This document shows, in pieces, positions 1 through 8,580 of a stretch of DNA of 64,000 bases. The position numbers and the translations under genes are program-made. The notes under the pieces were generated by a model that saw only the letters and a list, made by a program, of their open reading frames with translations, did no database searches and was not told where the DNA came from. Origin of the DNA: Candidatus Pelagibacter communis (GTDB lineage: Bacteria > Pseudomonadota > Alphaproteobacteria > Pelagibacterales > Pelagibacteraceae); contig NZ_CVSO01000070.1 of the NCBI RefSeq assembly GCF_001180105.1, forward strand, positions 1-64,000, read 5' to 3'. How positions within the stretch are numbered: the stretch's first letter is position 1; the number at the start of each line of letters is the position of its first letter.

Positions 1-200
1 ACTTCCATTTACCTTATTTTTTTTTAGATCTACTATTTTTTGTAAACTAAATCTTTCCTTTTGTCACAAGTGTAATAATTGGTGCTACTACTATGCAACA
101 GTTGAAAACAAATGTAGAAAGTGTAAATGTAAAATTAAATAATGAAATTATTAACCAAATTAACGAAGTTCAAAAAACATATCCAAATCCATGTCCTTAA
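1..200 (+). pseudogene. 3' end of an aldo/keto reductase gene, apparently disrupted
   Basis: The frame that ends with TAA at 198-200 translates after position 51 to a typical aldo/keto reductase C-terminus: PFVTSVIIGATTMQQL, then a helix and a PNPCP end, as in E. coli Tas-type enzymes. Just upstream, in the same frame, is a TAA at 48-50 within FVN-stop-IFPFVTS. The residues further upstream fit the family better in another frame (LPFT at about 2-13), with a T9 run at 17-25 between the two. The 3' end therefore seems to carry both a nonsense codon and a frameshift. The 5' part lies outside the window, so I cannot say whether the whole gene is dead or whether this is a sequence error. The stop overlaps the next gene by 10 bases. 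Confidence 0.6.
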
Positions 201-697
201 TTAATAAAATTACAGTATTGTTACTTTGTCTTTTTATTCTCACTGAAGCCTCAGCTCAAGAAATTAAAAAGGTAGGTAAATTTAAAGACTGGGAAACAAT
301 AGTAGTTACTGATGGAGCAAAAAAACTATGTTTTGCACAATCGAAACCAGTTTTACAATCACCAAAAAAAAATCCAAGAGAGGCAAGACTATTTATTAGT
401 TTCAGACCAGCTGATAAAATTAAAGATGAAGTAAGTATTACATCTGGTTATCAATATAACACTCAAAATTCAATTACAGCTAAATCTGGAAAAAATAAAA
501 TTAAGTTTGATGTTAAAAAAGAAAACTTTGCTTGGATAGGCGACACAGGTTTAGAACGAAAGATGGTTAATGTAATGAAAAAAGGATCAAGAATTATGAT
601 TACGGGATATAATCAATCTGGATCTCAAACAATTGATCACTATTCTTTAATGGGTTTCACAAAGGCTTATAATACTGCAAAAAAAAGTTGCGCTTAA
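191..697 (+). CDS. IalB-family (invasion associated locus B) secreted protein
   Basis: The 168-residue product starts with a Sec signal peptide (residues 1-22, hydrophobic LLLCLFILTEA, cleavage after ASA). The rest is a small beta-rich domain with the family's opening GKFKDWET and a central FISFRPADKIKDEVSI segment. C47 and C167 could form a disulfide. These traits fit the periplasmic IalB family (PF06776), which is common in Alphaproteobacteria. Its molecular role is unsettled, and the name comes from Bartonella and says nothing about pathogenicity here. It starts inside the 3' end of the aldo/keto reductase remnant, and argG follows after 8 bases, so the two are probably co-transcribed. Confidence 0.75.
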   Translation: MSLINKITVLLLCLFILTEASAQEIKKVGKFKDWETIVVTDGAKKLCFAQSKPVLQSPKKNPREARLFISFRPADKIKDEVSITSGYQYNTQNSITAKSGKNKIKFDVKKENFAWIGDTGLERKMVNVMKKGSRIMITGYNQSGSQTIDHYSLMGFTKAYNTAKKSCA

Positions 698-705
698 TAT
701 CTTAA

Positions 706-1890
706 ATGAAAAAAAACAAAAAAATTGTTTTAGCCTACTCAGGCGGACTTGATACATCTATTATTTTAAAATGGTTACAGGAAAATTACGATAGTGAAGT
801 AATTGCCTACACTGCAGACATTGGTCAAGAAATAGACCGAAAGAAAATTATTAAAAATGCAAAAAATCTTGGTGTTAAAAAAATAATAATTAACAATTTA
901 AAAAATACGTTTGTAAAAGAATATGTCTTCCCAATGATCAGAGGTCATGCAATTTACGAGGGGGTTTACCTTCTTGGGACATCAATTGCGAGACCATTAA
1001 TTGCAAAAGATCAAATTAAAGTCGCAAAAAAATTTAAAGCTTTCGCTGTTTCACATGGGTCAACTGGAAAAGGAAATGATCAGGTTAGATTTGAACTTGG
1101 ATATCATTATTTTGGTCCAAAAATAAAGGTTATTGCTCCTTGGAGAATTTGGAAATTAAAATCAAGAACAGATTTAATTAATTATGCAAAAAAACATAAC
1201 ATTCCAATTCCAAAAGATAAAAAAGGTGCACCACCTTTTTCAGTAGATGACAATTTATTTCATACATCTACTGAAGGTAAAGTTTTAGAAAATCCAAAAA
1301 ATTCAGCACCTGAATTTATTTTTCAAAGAACAACTTCACCTGAAAAGGCACCTAATAAACCCACTTATGTTTCTATTGGTTTCAAAAACAGTGATCCAGT
1401 TAGTATTAATGGAAAAAAGTTAACACCAGAAAAACTTTTAGAAAAATTAAATCAAATCGGTGGAAAAAATGGAGTTGGAAGAGTTGATTTAGTTGAAAAT
1501 AGATTTATCGGAATTAAATCAAGAGGTGTTTATGAAACGCCAGGCGGGACATTACTTTTAATCGCTCATAGAGCAATGGAGTCTGTGACACTAGATAAAG
1601 ATACTATGCATAAAAAAGATTCTATAATGCCAAGATATGCAGAATTAATTTATAACGGTTATTGGTTCTCAAAGGAAAGATTTAGTTTACAAAAAATAGT
1701 AGATCTAAAAAAAAATAAGGTAAATGGAAGTGTTAAGTTAAAACTTTACAAAGGTAATGTTATAATTCAATCGAGAATGACAAAAAGCAGTGCTTACTCA
1801 ATGAAAAAAGTTTCTTTTGAAGAAAATAAAACTTTTAACAAATCCAATGTTGAAAGATTTATAAATTTCCATAAAAAAAAATTAAATTAA
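706..1890 (+). CDS. argG: argininosuccinate synthase
   Basis: Joins citrulline and aspartate with ATP to make argininosuccinate, the penultimate step of arginine synthesis in the cytoplasm. The 394-residue length is normal. The ATP pyrophosphatase loop AYSGGLDTS lies at residues 10-18, and the STGKGNDQVRFELG segment (about 121-134) is characteristic of the citrulline/aspartate site. The GGTLLLIAHRAMESVTLD block is also conserved. The gene follows the IalB-like gene by 8 bases and precedes a photolyase-like gene by 4, so all three look like one rightward transcription unit. Confidence 0.95.
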   Translation: MKKNKKIVLAYSGGLDTSIILKWLQENYDSEVIAYTADIGQEIDRKKIIKNAKNLGVKKIIINNLKNTFVKEYVFPMIRGHAIYEGVYLLGTSIARPLIAKDQIKVAKKFKAFAVSHGSTGKGNDQVRFELGYHYFGPKIKVIAPWRIWKLKSRTDLINYAKKHNIPIPKDKKGAPPFSVDDNLFHTSTEGKVLENPKNSAPEFIFQRTTSPEKAPNKPTYVSIGFKNSDPVSINGKKLTPEKLLEKLNQIGGKNGVGRVDLVENRFIGIKSRGVYETPGGTLLLIAHRAMESVTLDKDTMHKKDSIMPRYAELIYNGYWFSKERFSLQKIVDLKKNKVNGSVKLKLYKGNVIIQSRMTKSSAYSMKKVSFEENKTFNKSNVERFINFHKKKLN

Positions 1891-1894
1891 AAAT

Positions 1895-3037
1895 ATGAAT
1901 TTCGAAGCATCCAGAGCGAAAGCTATTGATAAATTAAATAATTTTTTAGAAAAAAATCTTTCGGATTATTCAAGGTTGAGAAACTTCGATTTTGGGCCTG
2001 ATAAAAGAGATAACGTATCGTGCTTATCGCCCTATGTTACTCATGGGGTCCTTAATGAAATTGAAATTATTAAAAAATCGCTAGCGAAGTTTTCCTTTTC
2101 AAAAAATGAAAAGTTTATACAGGAGGTTCTTTGGAGAACTTATTGGAAAGGTTGGCTTGAGTTAAGACCAAACGTCTGGACCGATTATTTGGTAAGCTTA
2201 AACAGTATAAGAGAAAAATTTAAAGATAATAAAGAATACTTAAATGCGATAGAGGGAAATACTAACATCGAATGCTTTAATGAATGGGTAAAAGAATTAA
2301 TAGAAAATAATTATCTTCATAATCACACGAGAATGTGGTTTGCAAGTATCTGGATATTCACATTGGATTTACCTTGGCAGCTAGGCGCAGAATTTTTTAT
2401 GCAACATCTTTATGATGGTGATGCTGCATCAAATACACTTGGATGGAGATGGGTTGCTGGAGTACAAACACAAGGAAAACATTATCTAGCTAGTGAATGG
2501 AATATCAAAAAATTTACCAATAATAGATTTAACAATATTAAATTGATTGAAAACGCGCCACCAAAAGTTTCTGAAAAGACATACTCAATTGTAAAACAAA
2601 ATTTTGCTAATCCTCAAGATATCGACTCTGAAAATTTATTAATTTTTGAAAATAACCTATCTTTTGAAATCACTGACTTTAAAGATTTTAAATTTAAAAA
2701 GATTTATTTGGTATCAAACAAAAATGAAAACAGATCCATCAAATTAAGTGATAAAGTAATTAAATTTAAATCTCTTTTAATTAAAGACCAAGAACAAAGA
2801 ATAAAGAATCAATCAATTGAGTGTGAGATTATAGATATAAGTGAGGTCAAAAAAATAGGTGAAAATATTATTGGTTTATATCCAACAGTTGGTGAAAACT
2901 TAGATTATTTAAATTTAAATAACATTAAACTTAACTTCTTGTTCAGAAAGCTTGATCAGTATTCCTGGCAGTATTGCAATAAAGGTTTTTTTAATTTTAA
3001 AAATCATATTCCAAAAATTATTACAATGTTCACTTAG
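1895..3037 (+). CDS. FAD-binding photolyase/cryptochrome-family protein lacking the N-terminal antenna domain
   Basis: Residues about 5-215 match the helical FAD-binding domain of DNA photolyases (PF03441). Visible are [53 protein letters not shown] and TQGKHYLA. The usual N-terminal alpha/beta antenna domain of about 130 residues is missing, because the protein begins almost directly with the FAD domain. The remaining 160 residues alternate short hydrophobic strands and helices (IYLVSNK, CEIIDIS, NIIGLYP) and could be an alpha/beta domain placed at the C-terminus. A light-driven DNA repair or light-sensing role is inferred from the family. Its 3' end overlaps a DUF2256 gene on the other strand by 8 bases, and a second photolyase lies nearby. 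Confidence 0.8.
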   Translation: MNFEASRAKAIDKLNNFLEKNLSDYSRLRNFDFGPDKRDNVSCLSPYVTHGVLNEIEIIKKSLAKFSFSKNEKFIQEVLWRTYWKGWLELRPNVWTDYLVSLNSIREKFKDNKEYLNAIEGNTNIECFNEWVKELIENNYLHNHTRMWFASIWIFTLDLPWQLGAEFFMQHLYDGDAASNTLGWRWVAGVQTQGKHYLASEWNIKKFTNNRFNNIKLIENAPPKVSEKTYSIVKQNFANPQDIDSENLLIFENNLSFEITDFKDFKFKKIYLVSNKNENRSIKLSDKVIKFKSLLIKDQEQRIKNQSIECEIIDISEVKKIGENIIGLYPTVGENLDYLNLNNIKLNFLFRKLDQYSWQYCNKGFFNFKNHIPKIITMFT

Positions 3038-3155
3038 AAGAACATCTTTTTGAACAGTATTTGACTTTATCCCAATTCAATCTCCATTTTTTTCTCCATT
3101 TAAATGGCCTTTGACAAACTGGACAAATTTTAGTTGGAAGGTTTTGTTTCTTCAT
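3030..3155 (-). CDS. DUF2256 small zinc-ribbon-like protein
   Basis: This 41-residue product is encoded between the two photolyase genes. It contains [16 protein letters not shown], then [12 protein letters not shown], so two CxxC-type pairs (CPVC and CSKRC) flank an Arg/Lys/Trp-rich core. This is the signature of the DUF2256 family (PF10013), which is often found beside cryptochrome/photolyase genes; its function is unknown. The ATG lies 26 bases inside the end of the upstream DCC-family gene on the same strand, which suggests translational coupling. The stop lies within the last codons of the convergent photolyase gene. The Cys pattern suggests a bound zinc ion, which is an inference. Confidence 0.8.
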   Translation of the reverse strand: MKKQNLPTKICPVCQRPFKWRKKWRLNWDKVKYCSKRCSSK

Positions 3156-3501
3156 TAAGTTGATGTTTGTTTTTCAAAAAAAGAAAGTAGGCAACAAATT
3201 CATAAAGATAATGAAAAATTATAAATAAAGGTTTGAAACTAAATATTTTAGCTAAAAATTTATATTTTGGAATTTTTGACCAAATTATTACAAATGCTTT
3301 CGCCCCACCTATAACTTCTCCATTTTCGATGACATGCAATCTTCTTAGAAGCTCTGCTTGAGATTTTGAAGTCAAATTAATTGCTTCCTGATTATTGGTT
3401 ATATCGACCCACTCTAAATTTTCATCAGAATTTTTTTTATAATGATCAATTTCCATTTTACAAATGTTACAGGAGTTATTGAAAAAAACTTTAATTGGCA
3501 T
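3130..3501 (-). CDS. DCC-family thiol-disulfide oxidoreductase-like protein (DUF393)
   Basis: A 123-residue protein that opens with a strand and then [12 protein letters not shown], giving a CxxC at C11 and C14 as in the thioredoxin-like DCC/DUF393 family. The mid-part ([19 protein letters not shown], then [10 protein letters not shown]) also matches the family. A hydrophobic stretch near residues 87-110 may lie against the membrane. It overlaps the upstream photolyase by 11 bases and the downstream DUF2256 gene by 26 bases, so the three form one tightly coupled leftward unit. The substrate is unknown. A redox role for the neighbouring flavoproteins is possible but only inferred from position. 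Confidence 0.75.
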   Translation of the reverse strand: MPIKVFFNNSCNICKMEIDHYKKNSDENLEWVDITNNQEAINLTSKSQAELLRRLHVIENGEVIGGAKAFVIIWSKIPKYKFLAKIFSFKPLFIIFHYLYEFVAYFLFLKNKHQLNEETKPSN

Positions 3502-4984
3502 TTGTATTTTCTTTAATAAATTTATCCGCTGCAGCCAGAATCATTTTTTTTCTAGATGAATTCATTTTATCATAAATTCTAACCATCATCGATAGTCTTG
3601 GATTTTGTAAAAAAAATTTTCTATTTTTATTAATAAATCTCCAATAAAGACCATCCATAATATTACACCAATCACCCTTTTTAAAATCCATCATTTTTAA
3701 AAAATAACTTGAACCACAAATATATGGTTTGGTTGCAAATATTCCTCCGTCACTAAATAGCCCCATGCCATAAACATTTGGTAACATTACCCATTCAGAT
3801 GAATCAACAAACATTTCCATAAACCATTTATAAACAAAGATTGGTTTGATCTCACATAGATTCATTATATTAGATAAAATCATTAGTCTTTCTATATGGT
3901 GAGACCAGCCATGATCTTTAGCGTTTTTAATTGCATAATCTAGAGGGGGTAAACCGGTGTTTCCTTCATACCACGAAGGTTTCATTTTTCGGTTATGTTT
4001 AAAGAAATTTCCAGTTTCTAATTTATTATGGAAATTTTGGTAAATTCCTCTCATAAATTCACGCCAACCAATTACCTGTCTAATGTAACCCTCCAAAGAA
4101 TTAATTCTTATTTTTTTCTTTTTGTGGCTTGTTAAAATTCTATCTAATATAATTTCAGGTGTAATTATTCCTAAGTTTAAATAAGGACTTAGTGCACTAT
4201 GAAATAATATATTATTACTCTGATCAACAGCATCCTCATAATCTCCAAATAAATTTGATTTTTCTTTGATAAAAAAATCTAAAAGTCTCATTACATCTTT
4301 AAGTTCAGTTGCAAACCAGAAATTTTTTGTTGAACCAGGATGTTTTGAAAAATTTTTTTCTATAATTGATTTCAAATTTTTTGTATGAGAAGTTTCATTT
4401 ATTTTTGGGAAGACTGGAATTTTGGTTCCTTTAGGAAGTTTTTTCCTATTGTCTTCATCAAAACTCCATTTTCCTCCTACTGGATCTTCACCATTCATTA
4501 AAATATTCATTTTTTTTCTTGTCTCTTTATAAAACACTGCCATGAAAGGTTTTTTTGATTTAGATAAATATTTTTTAAAATCATCTCTAGAATTTAAAAA
4601 CATTGGGGTTTTGATTATATTTAATTTTATTTTATTTTTTTTAATAAAATCTAAAATTTTCTTTTCAAATGGTTTATCTTCTATCTCAAAAAAAGAAATT
4701 TCTTTAATTTTGTTTTTTTTAACAACCTTTTGTATTTTTGTTAAATAGTCACTTTTAAAATCTGCGTTATCAATTTTTGAATAAATTAGTTTAAATCTAT
4801 TTTTCTTTAAATTTTCTGCATATGATCGCATTGAAGATAAAAATAGTAATATTTTTAATTTATGATGTTTTTCATAGGTGCATAAGCCATAATCCTCTGC
4901 CATAAAAAAAAGATGGTCATTTTTGAAGCGGCTTAAGTATTTTAATGGAAATAATTGGTTTCCAAGTGTAATAAACAATTTCAT
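3491..4984 (-). CDS. FeS-BCP-type (DPRP) photolyase/cryptochrome-related protein
   Basis: The 497-residue length and the domain order, an N-terminal alpha/beta antenna domain (about 1-140) and a C-terminal helical FAD domain, match the deoxyribodipyrimidine photolyase-related family (PF04244, COG3046). Agrobacterium PhrB, a (6-4) photolyase with an iron-sulfur cluster, belongs to this family. Visible hallmarks are YIRQVIGWREFMRG, HHIERLMILSN, EWVMLPNVYGMG and LYWRFINKN..NPRLSMM. The usual DYCxxC cluster motif is replaced by DFKKGDWC, so the 4Fe-4S cluster may be lost or differently bound. The gene starts the leftward unit with DCC and DUF2256 and is divergent from an SDR gene 28 bases away. 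Confidence 0.8.
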   Translation of the reverse strand: MKLFITLGNQLFPLKYLSRFKNDHLFFMAEDYGLCTYEKHHKLKILLFLSSMRSYAENLKKNRFKLIYSKIDNADFKSDYLTKIQKVVKKNKIKEISFFEIEDKPFEKKILDFIKKNKIKLNIIKTPMFLNSRDDFKKYLSKSKKPFMAVFYKETRKKMNILMNGEDPVGGKWSFDEDNRKKLPKGTKIPVFPKINETSHTKNLKSIIEKNFSKHPGSTKNFWFATELKDVMRLLDFFIKEKSNLFGDYEDAVDQSNNILFHSALSPYLNLGIITPEIILDRILTSHKKKKIRINSLEGYIRQVIGWREFMRGIYQNFHNKLETGNFFKHNRKMKPSWYEGNTGLPPLDYAIKNAKDHGWSHHIERLMILSNIMNLCEIKPIFVYKWFMEMFVDSSEWVMLPNVYGMGLFSDGGIFATKPYICGSSYFLKMMDFKKGDWCNIMDGLYWRFINKNRKFFLQNPRLSMMVRIYDKMNSSRKKMILAAADKFIKENTNAN

Positions 4985-5012
4985 AATTTATTTATAAATA
5001 CTATTATAAGAT

Positions 5013-5729
5013 ATGTCAGGAAAATATTTAATATTTGGTGCGACAGGTTCTATCGGCTCAAATTTGTCAAAAATGATGGCTGAAAATAATGAAGATGTTC
5101 AGCTTATTGGAAGAGATGAAGAAAATCTAAAAAATATTTCTTCTGAGATAGGTTGCAAATATACTGTTGTGGATGTTCTTGACTCTGCAAAAATTGAAAG
5201 TTTAAAAAATGAATTTGCAAGTGAAGAAATAAAAGGGATTGCATATTGTGTGGGTTCAATAGACTTAAAACCTATTAGAATGGTAAAAAAAGAGGACTTT
5301 CAAAAATGTTTCGATTTAAACTTTTACCCAATTGTTGAAACAATTAAAAATTTTCAAGAAAGTTTAAAAAAAAATAAAGGCTCTGTTGTAATTTTTTCAA
5401 CAGTTGCAGTCAGAAGAGGATTTACTAATCATAGCATTATCGCATCTGTAAAAGGAGCTTTGGAGGGATTGACTGTATCTTTAGCAGCTGAATTTGCTCC
5501 AAACATAAGAGTTAATTGTATTGCACCAAGTCTAACTAAATCAAAAATTGCTGAACCGATGCTGAAGAATAAACTAATCGCTGAAGGTATAGCAAAAGCA
5601 CACCCCATGAAAAGAATTGGTGAAGGTAAAGACGCTGCGGCGATGGCAAAATTTTTGCTAACCGATGAAAGTTCGTGGATAACTGGTCAAATTATAGGTG
5701 TGGATGGTGGAAGATCAAAATTAACATGA
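5013..5729 (+). CDS. short-chain dehydrogenase/reductase family protein
   Basis: The 238-residue protein has an SDR Rossmann fold. It shows a GATGSIGS nucleotide-binding loop (residues 9-16), a DV pair near 50-55, a CVG turn (about 88), a Ser in IFSTVAV, K147 in ASVKGALEG and the C-terminal GQIIGVDGG. The residue four before K147, normally the catalytic Tyr, is Ile143, so classical SDR chemistry may be absent or altered. Substrate unknown. It is divergent from the photolyase-DCC-DUF2256 unit with 28 bases between start codons, so a shared promoter zone is likely. Confidence 0.8.
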   Translation: MSGKYLIFGATGSIGSNLSKMMAENNEDVQLIGRDEENLKNISSEIGCKYTVVDVLDSAKIESLKNEFASEEIKGIAYCVGSIDLKPIRMVKKEDFQKCFDLNFYPIVETIKNFQESLKKNKGSVVIFSTVAVRRGFTNHSIIASVKGALEGLTVSLAAEFAPNIRVNCIAPSLTKSKIAEPMLKNKLIAEGIAKAHPMKRIGEGKDAAAMAKFLLTDESSWITGQIIGVDGGRSKLT

Positions 5730-5781
5730 TCTAAATTATTAAAATACCATTTTTAATAAAATAATATATTCTTGAAGTATT

Positions 5782-7449
5782 GTGAACAAATATTCAGCAG
5801 ATGAGCTTTTTAAAATTGCCTATAATCATCTTCAAAAAAAAGAATTTGAAAAATCTACTAAGTTGTTCGAGAAACTTTTAAATGATTATCCTAATAATTT
5901 ATCCATACTCCGTAACTTAAGTCACTCTTATGCTTTTTCTGGAGCTTTTAAAAAAGCCGAAGAATGCATTAAAAAAATTATAAAAATTAAACCTGATGAA
6001 CCATTTGCTTATCAATTTCTAGCTAGTGTTTTAAAGAGCCAAGATAAGATTGAGGAAATGATAAAGATAGTGAATGAGGGATTAAAAAAAAACTTAATTA
6101 ATGAAAAATGGGAAGTACAAAAAAAAATACTTTCTCCGTTAATTGCAAGTGACAAAAAAGAGATAGATGATTATAGACAAAAAATTAATAAAGGTTTAGA
6201 TGAAGTTATTAGCTCAGATATAAAATTAGACTATGATAATGATCAAATAATTTCACCTCCATTATTTGAGCTTACTTACACCGATAAAGATAATTTAGAA
6301 ATAAACAAAAAAATGGTGAAAGCTCTAAAAAAAATTTATCAACCGCTCAATCGTAAAATTGCAATAAATCAGAAATTAAATGATAAAATTAAAATTGGCT
6401 TTGTTTCTGAATTTTTTACTGATCATACAATAGGCAAATTGTTTAAAGATTTAATTTTCAGCCTAGATTTGAAATTTTTTGATGTTGTTATTTATCATTC
6501 TTACAAAACAAAAAAGGGCGAAATATTTGAAGAATTTTTAAACAAAAATAGTAAAGGTTTTAAAAATGAAATATTGCCTAATAAATTAATTGATAAAATT
6601 AAAATTCTAGAAAAAGAAAATTTTGACATTCTTTTTTATCCAGATATTGGCATGTCAATTGAATTTTATTTTTTATCTTTAGTTAGATTGGCGAAATATC
6701 AAATTATGTCTTGGGGCCATCCAGAAACAACTGGATCTGAATCTATCGATTATTTCTTATGTTCTAAAAATCTAATCTTGGAAAACTCTAAAAAATTTTA
6801 CTCTGAAAATTTTTTAATAATAGATAAGCTTCCAATGATTTATAATAAACCGATTATTAGAAATAAATTGGATGATAAGGATATATCAAAAAAAAATATT
6901 TATTCTTGTCCCCAGACCTTATTTAAATTTCATCCAGACTTTGATGACTATTTATTTGATATTTTAAAAAAAGATAAAAAAGGAATTTTATATTTATTAA
7001 AAGACACTCACAAGGTTTACTACCAAAAGTTATTAGAAAGGTTTAAAAAAAATAAAAATTTCGACTCTAATAGAGTTGTTTTTCTAGATCCGTTAAATTT
7101 AAATCAGTTTATCAATCATTTGGGAACTTCTTCTGTGTTACTTGATCCAATTTATTTTGGCTCTGGAAATTCTTTCCATGAGTCAATGTTTTATGGGACG
7201 CAAACAGTGACATATCCAACCAAATATATTAAATCAAGAATCGTAAGCGCTGCATATATTCAAATGGAGGTTAAAAATCCACCAATAGTTAAAGATAAAA
7301 ATGATTATGTTAATAAAGCAATTGAAATAGCTAATGACGAAAATATTTTAGACAGAAAAAAATATTATCAACAAGCAGCAAATAAAAAACTTTTTAATAC
7401 TGAAGATGTTGGTGAAAAGTTTAATTCTATTTTAAAGGAATTATTTTAA
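5782..7449 (+). CDS. TPR protein with SPINDLY/OGT-like glycosyltransferase domain
   Basis: Residues 1 to about 120 form helical tetratricopeptide repeats (ADELFKIAYNHLQKKEFEKS and two more). Residues about 205-550 match the SPINDLY/O-GlcNAc transferase-like group (COG3914): KIGFVSEFFTDHTIGKL, then SWGHPETTGSESIDYFL, SCPQTLFKFHPDFDDYL and LLDPIYFGSGNSFHESM. Such enzymes transfer a sugar from a nucleotide sugar to protein or another acceptor; the acceptor is unknown. I accept the GTG start at 5782, because no good ATG lies nearby and the first TPR begins at once. The end overlaps the convergent folD gene by 9 bases. A relative lies at 45032-46726. Confidence 0.75.
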   Translation: MNKYSADELFKIAYNHLQKKEFEKSTKLFEKLLNDYPNNLSILRNLSHSYAFSGAFKKAEECIKKIIKIKPDEPFAYQFLASVLKSQDKIEEMIKIVNEGLKKNLINEKWEVQKKILSPLIASDKKEIDDYRQKINKGLDEVISSDIKLDYDNDQIISPPLFELTYTDKDNLEINKKMVKALKKIYQPLNRKIAINQKLNDKIKIGFVSEFFTDHTIGKLFKDLIFSLDLKFFDVVIYHSYKTKKGEIFEEFLNKNSKGFKNEILPNKLIDKIKILEKENFDILFYPDIGMSIEFYFLSLVRLAKYQIMSWGHPETTGSESIDYFLCSKNLILENSKKFYSENFLIIDKLPMIYNKPIIRNKLDDKDISKKNIYSCPQTLFKFHPDFDDYLFDILKKDKKGILYLLKDTHKVYYQKLLERFKKNKNFDSNRVVFLDPLNLNQFINHLGTSSVLLDPIYFGSGNSFHESMFYGTQTVTYPTKYIKSRIVSAAYIQMEVKNPPIVKDKNDYVNKAIEIANDENILDRKKYYQQAANKKLFNTEDVGEKFNSILKELF

Positions 7450-8286
7450 ACTTCTTTTAAAGCATTCAATTGTGTTTTTTAATAAGCAAGCAATCGTCAT
7501 TGGTCCTACACCTCCTGGTACTGGGGTCAATGCTTTAGCTACCTTAGATACCTCTTCAAATGCAACATCCCCTACGATGCCTTTATCTGTCTTATTAATT
7601 CCTACATCAATTACTATTGCGTCTTTTTTGATCCAGTCCGCTTTAACTAGCTCTGGAATTCCTACAGCAGCAATAACAATATCACCTTTCAAACACTCGT
7701 TTTTTAAATCTTTAGTTTTTGAATGAGTAATAGTTACTGTGCAATTTTCTTTTAAAAGAAGCTGGGCCATCGGTTTACCATTTAAGTTAGATCTTCCAAT
7801 CACAATTGCCTTTTTGCCACTTAAATTTGGTTCAGTCCTTTTTATAAGTAAATAACATCCTAATGGTGTACAAGGAACTGAGCTTTCATATCCAGATGAT
7901 AAATTTCCTACATTGTAAGGATGAAAACCGTCAACGTCTTTATCAGGATTAATTCTTTCAATTATTTTTTGTTTATCAATATGATCTGGAAGGGGAAGTT
8001 GAACAAGTATGCCCGAAACTGTCTCGTCTTTATTGAGTTCATCAATTTTGTTTAATACTGAAATCTCCTGAATATCCTCGGGGTACTTTATAATCTCTGA
8101 TTTAAGACCAATTTCCTTTGCGGATTTTTCTTTGTTTCTTACATAAATTTGACTTGGAGTTAAATCTCCAATTAAAATTACTGTCAAGCCTGGAACTTTT
8201 TTAAATTTTTTCTTAATTTCGTCAACTTCAACTTTAAGTTCGTTCCTCAGTTCAGCAGCAATTTTTTTTCCGTCAATTAAATTCAT
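7441..8286 (-). CDS. folD: methylenetetrahydrofolate dehydrogenase/cyclohydrolase
   Basis: Bifunctional cytoplasmic enzyme that interconverts 5,10-methylene-, methenyl- and 10-formyl-tetrahydrofolate. The 281-residue length is normal. Visible are the catalytic YVRNKEKSAKEIGL (Tyr and Lys, about 48-61), the LPLPDHID block, the NADP-binding VIGRSNLNGKPMAQLL (about 162-177) and the C-terminal TPVPGGVGPMT. It heads a leftward run with a YggT protein and a MscS channel upstream on the same strand. Its product supports purine synthesis, including the PurH step encoded at 22 kb. Confidence 0.95.
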   Translation of the reverse strand: MNLIDGKKIAAELRNELKVEVDEIKKKFKKVPGLTVILIGDLTPSQIYVRNKEKSAKEIGLKSEIIKYPEDIQEISVLNKIDELNKDETVSGILVQLPLPDHIDKQKIIERINPDKDVDGFHPYNVGNLSSGYESSVPCTPLGCYLLIKRTEPNLSGKKAIVIGRSNLNGKPMAQLLLKENCTVTITHSKTKDLKNECLKGDIVIAAVGIPELVKADWIKKDAIVIDVGINKTDKGIVGDVAFEEVSKVAKALTPVPGGVGPMTIACLLKNTIECFKRSLK

Positions 8287-8292
8287 GATATT

Positions 8293-8580
8293 CTATATTA
8301 TTGGTCTTATGTAATACTCCATACACATTTGCATGATCCATATCAACATAAGCAATATAACAGGCGAGATGTCAAATGCGCCAAGATTTGGCAAAAAGGC
8401 TCTTATTCTATTAAGAAACGGTTCAGTCATCCTATAAGTAAAGTCTAAAACAGAGTAAACAAATCTATTTCCAGTATTAATTATATTAAAAGCTACTAAC
8501 CAACTTAAAATGACGTTTGCAATTACTATGTATGAGTAATACTTGAGTATTGTCATAGCAACTATATAAATTATTATCAT
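8293..8580 (-). CDS. YggT-family integral membrane protein
   Basis: A 95-residue protein with two hydrophobic segments (about 10-32 and 70-90) around the family motif YRMTEPFLNRIRAFLP and a conserved F-DISP before the second membrane segment. YggT proteins (PF02325) are inner-membrane proteins tied loosely to division, osmotic stress and chloroplast CCB3; the exact activity is not established. The start overlaps the end of the upstream MscS-type channel gene by 4 bases, and folD follows after 6 bases, so the three are one unit. Confidence 0.85.
   Translation of the reverse strand: MIIIYIVAMTILKYYSYIVIANVILSWLVAFNIINTGNRFVYSVLDFTYRMTEPFLNRIRAFLPNLGAFDISPVILLMLIWIMQMCMEYYIRPII

Noticed and set aside
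2-143. Cys-rich open frame (CHKCNNWCYY..CRKCKCK) at the left edge
   Set aside because: It overlaps in another frame the well-conserved aldo/keto reductase C-terminus (VIIGATTMQQL), which explains the DNA better; the Cys pairs are chance reading of AAGTGT/TGTAAA.
4542-4748. Open frame on the plus strand inside the FeS-BCP photolyase gene
   Set aside because: It is the antisense of the A-rich antenna-domain codons, with Phe/Leu/Ile-only content, and has no start context.
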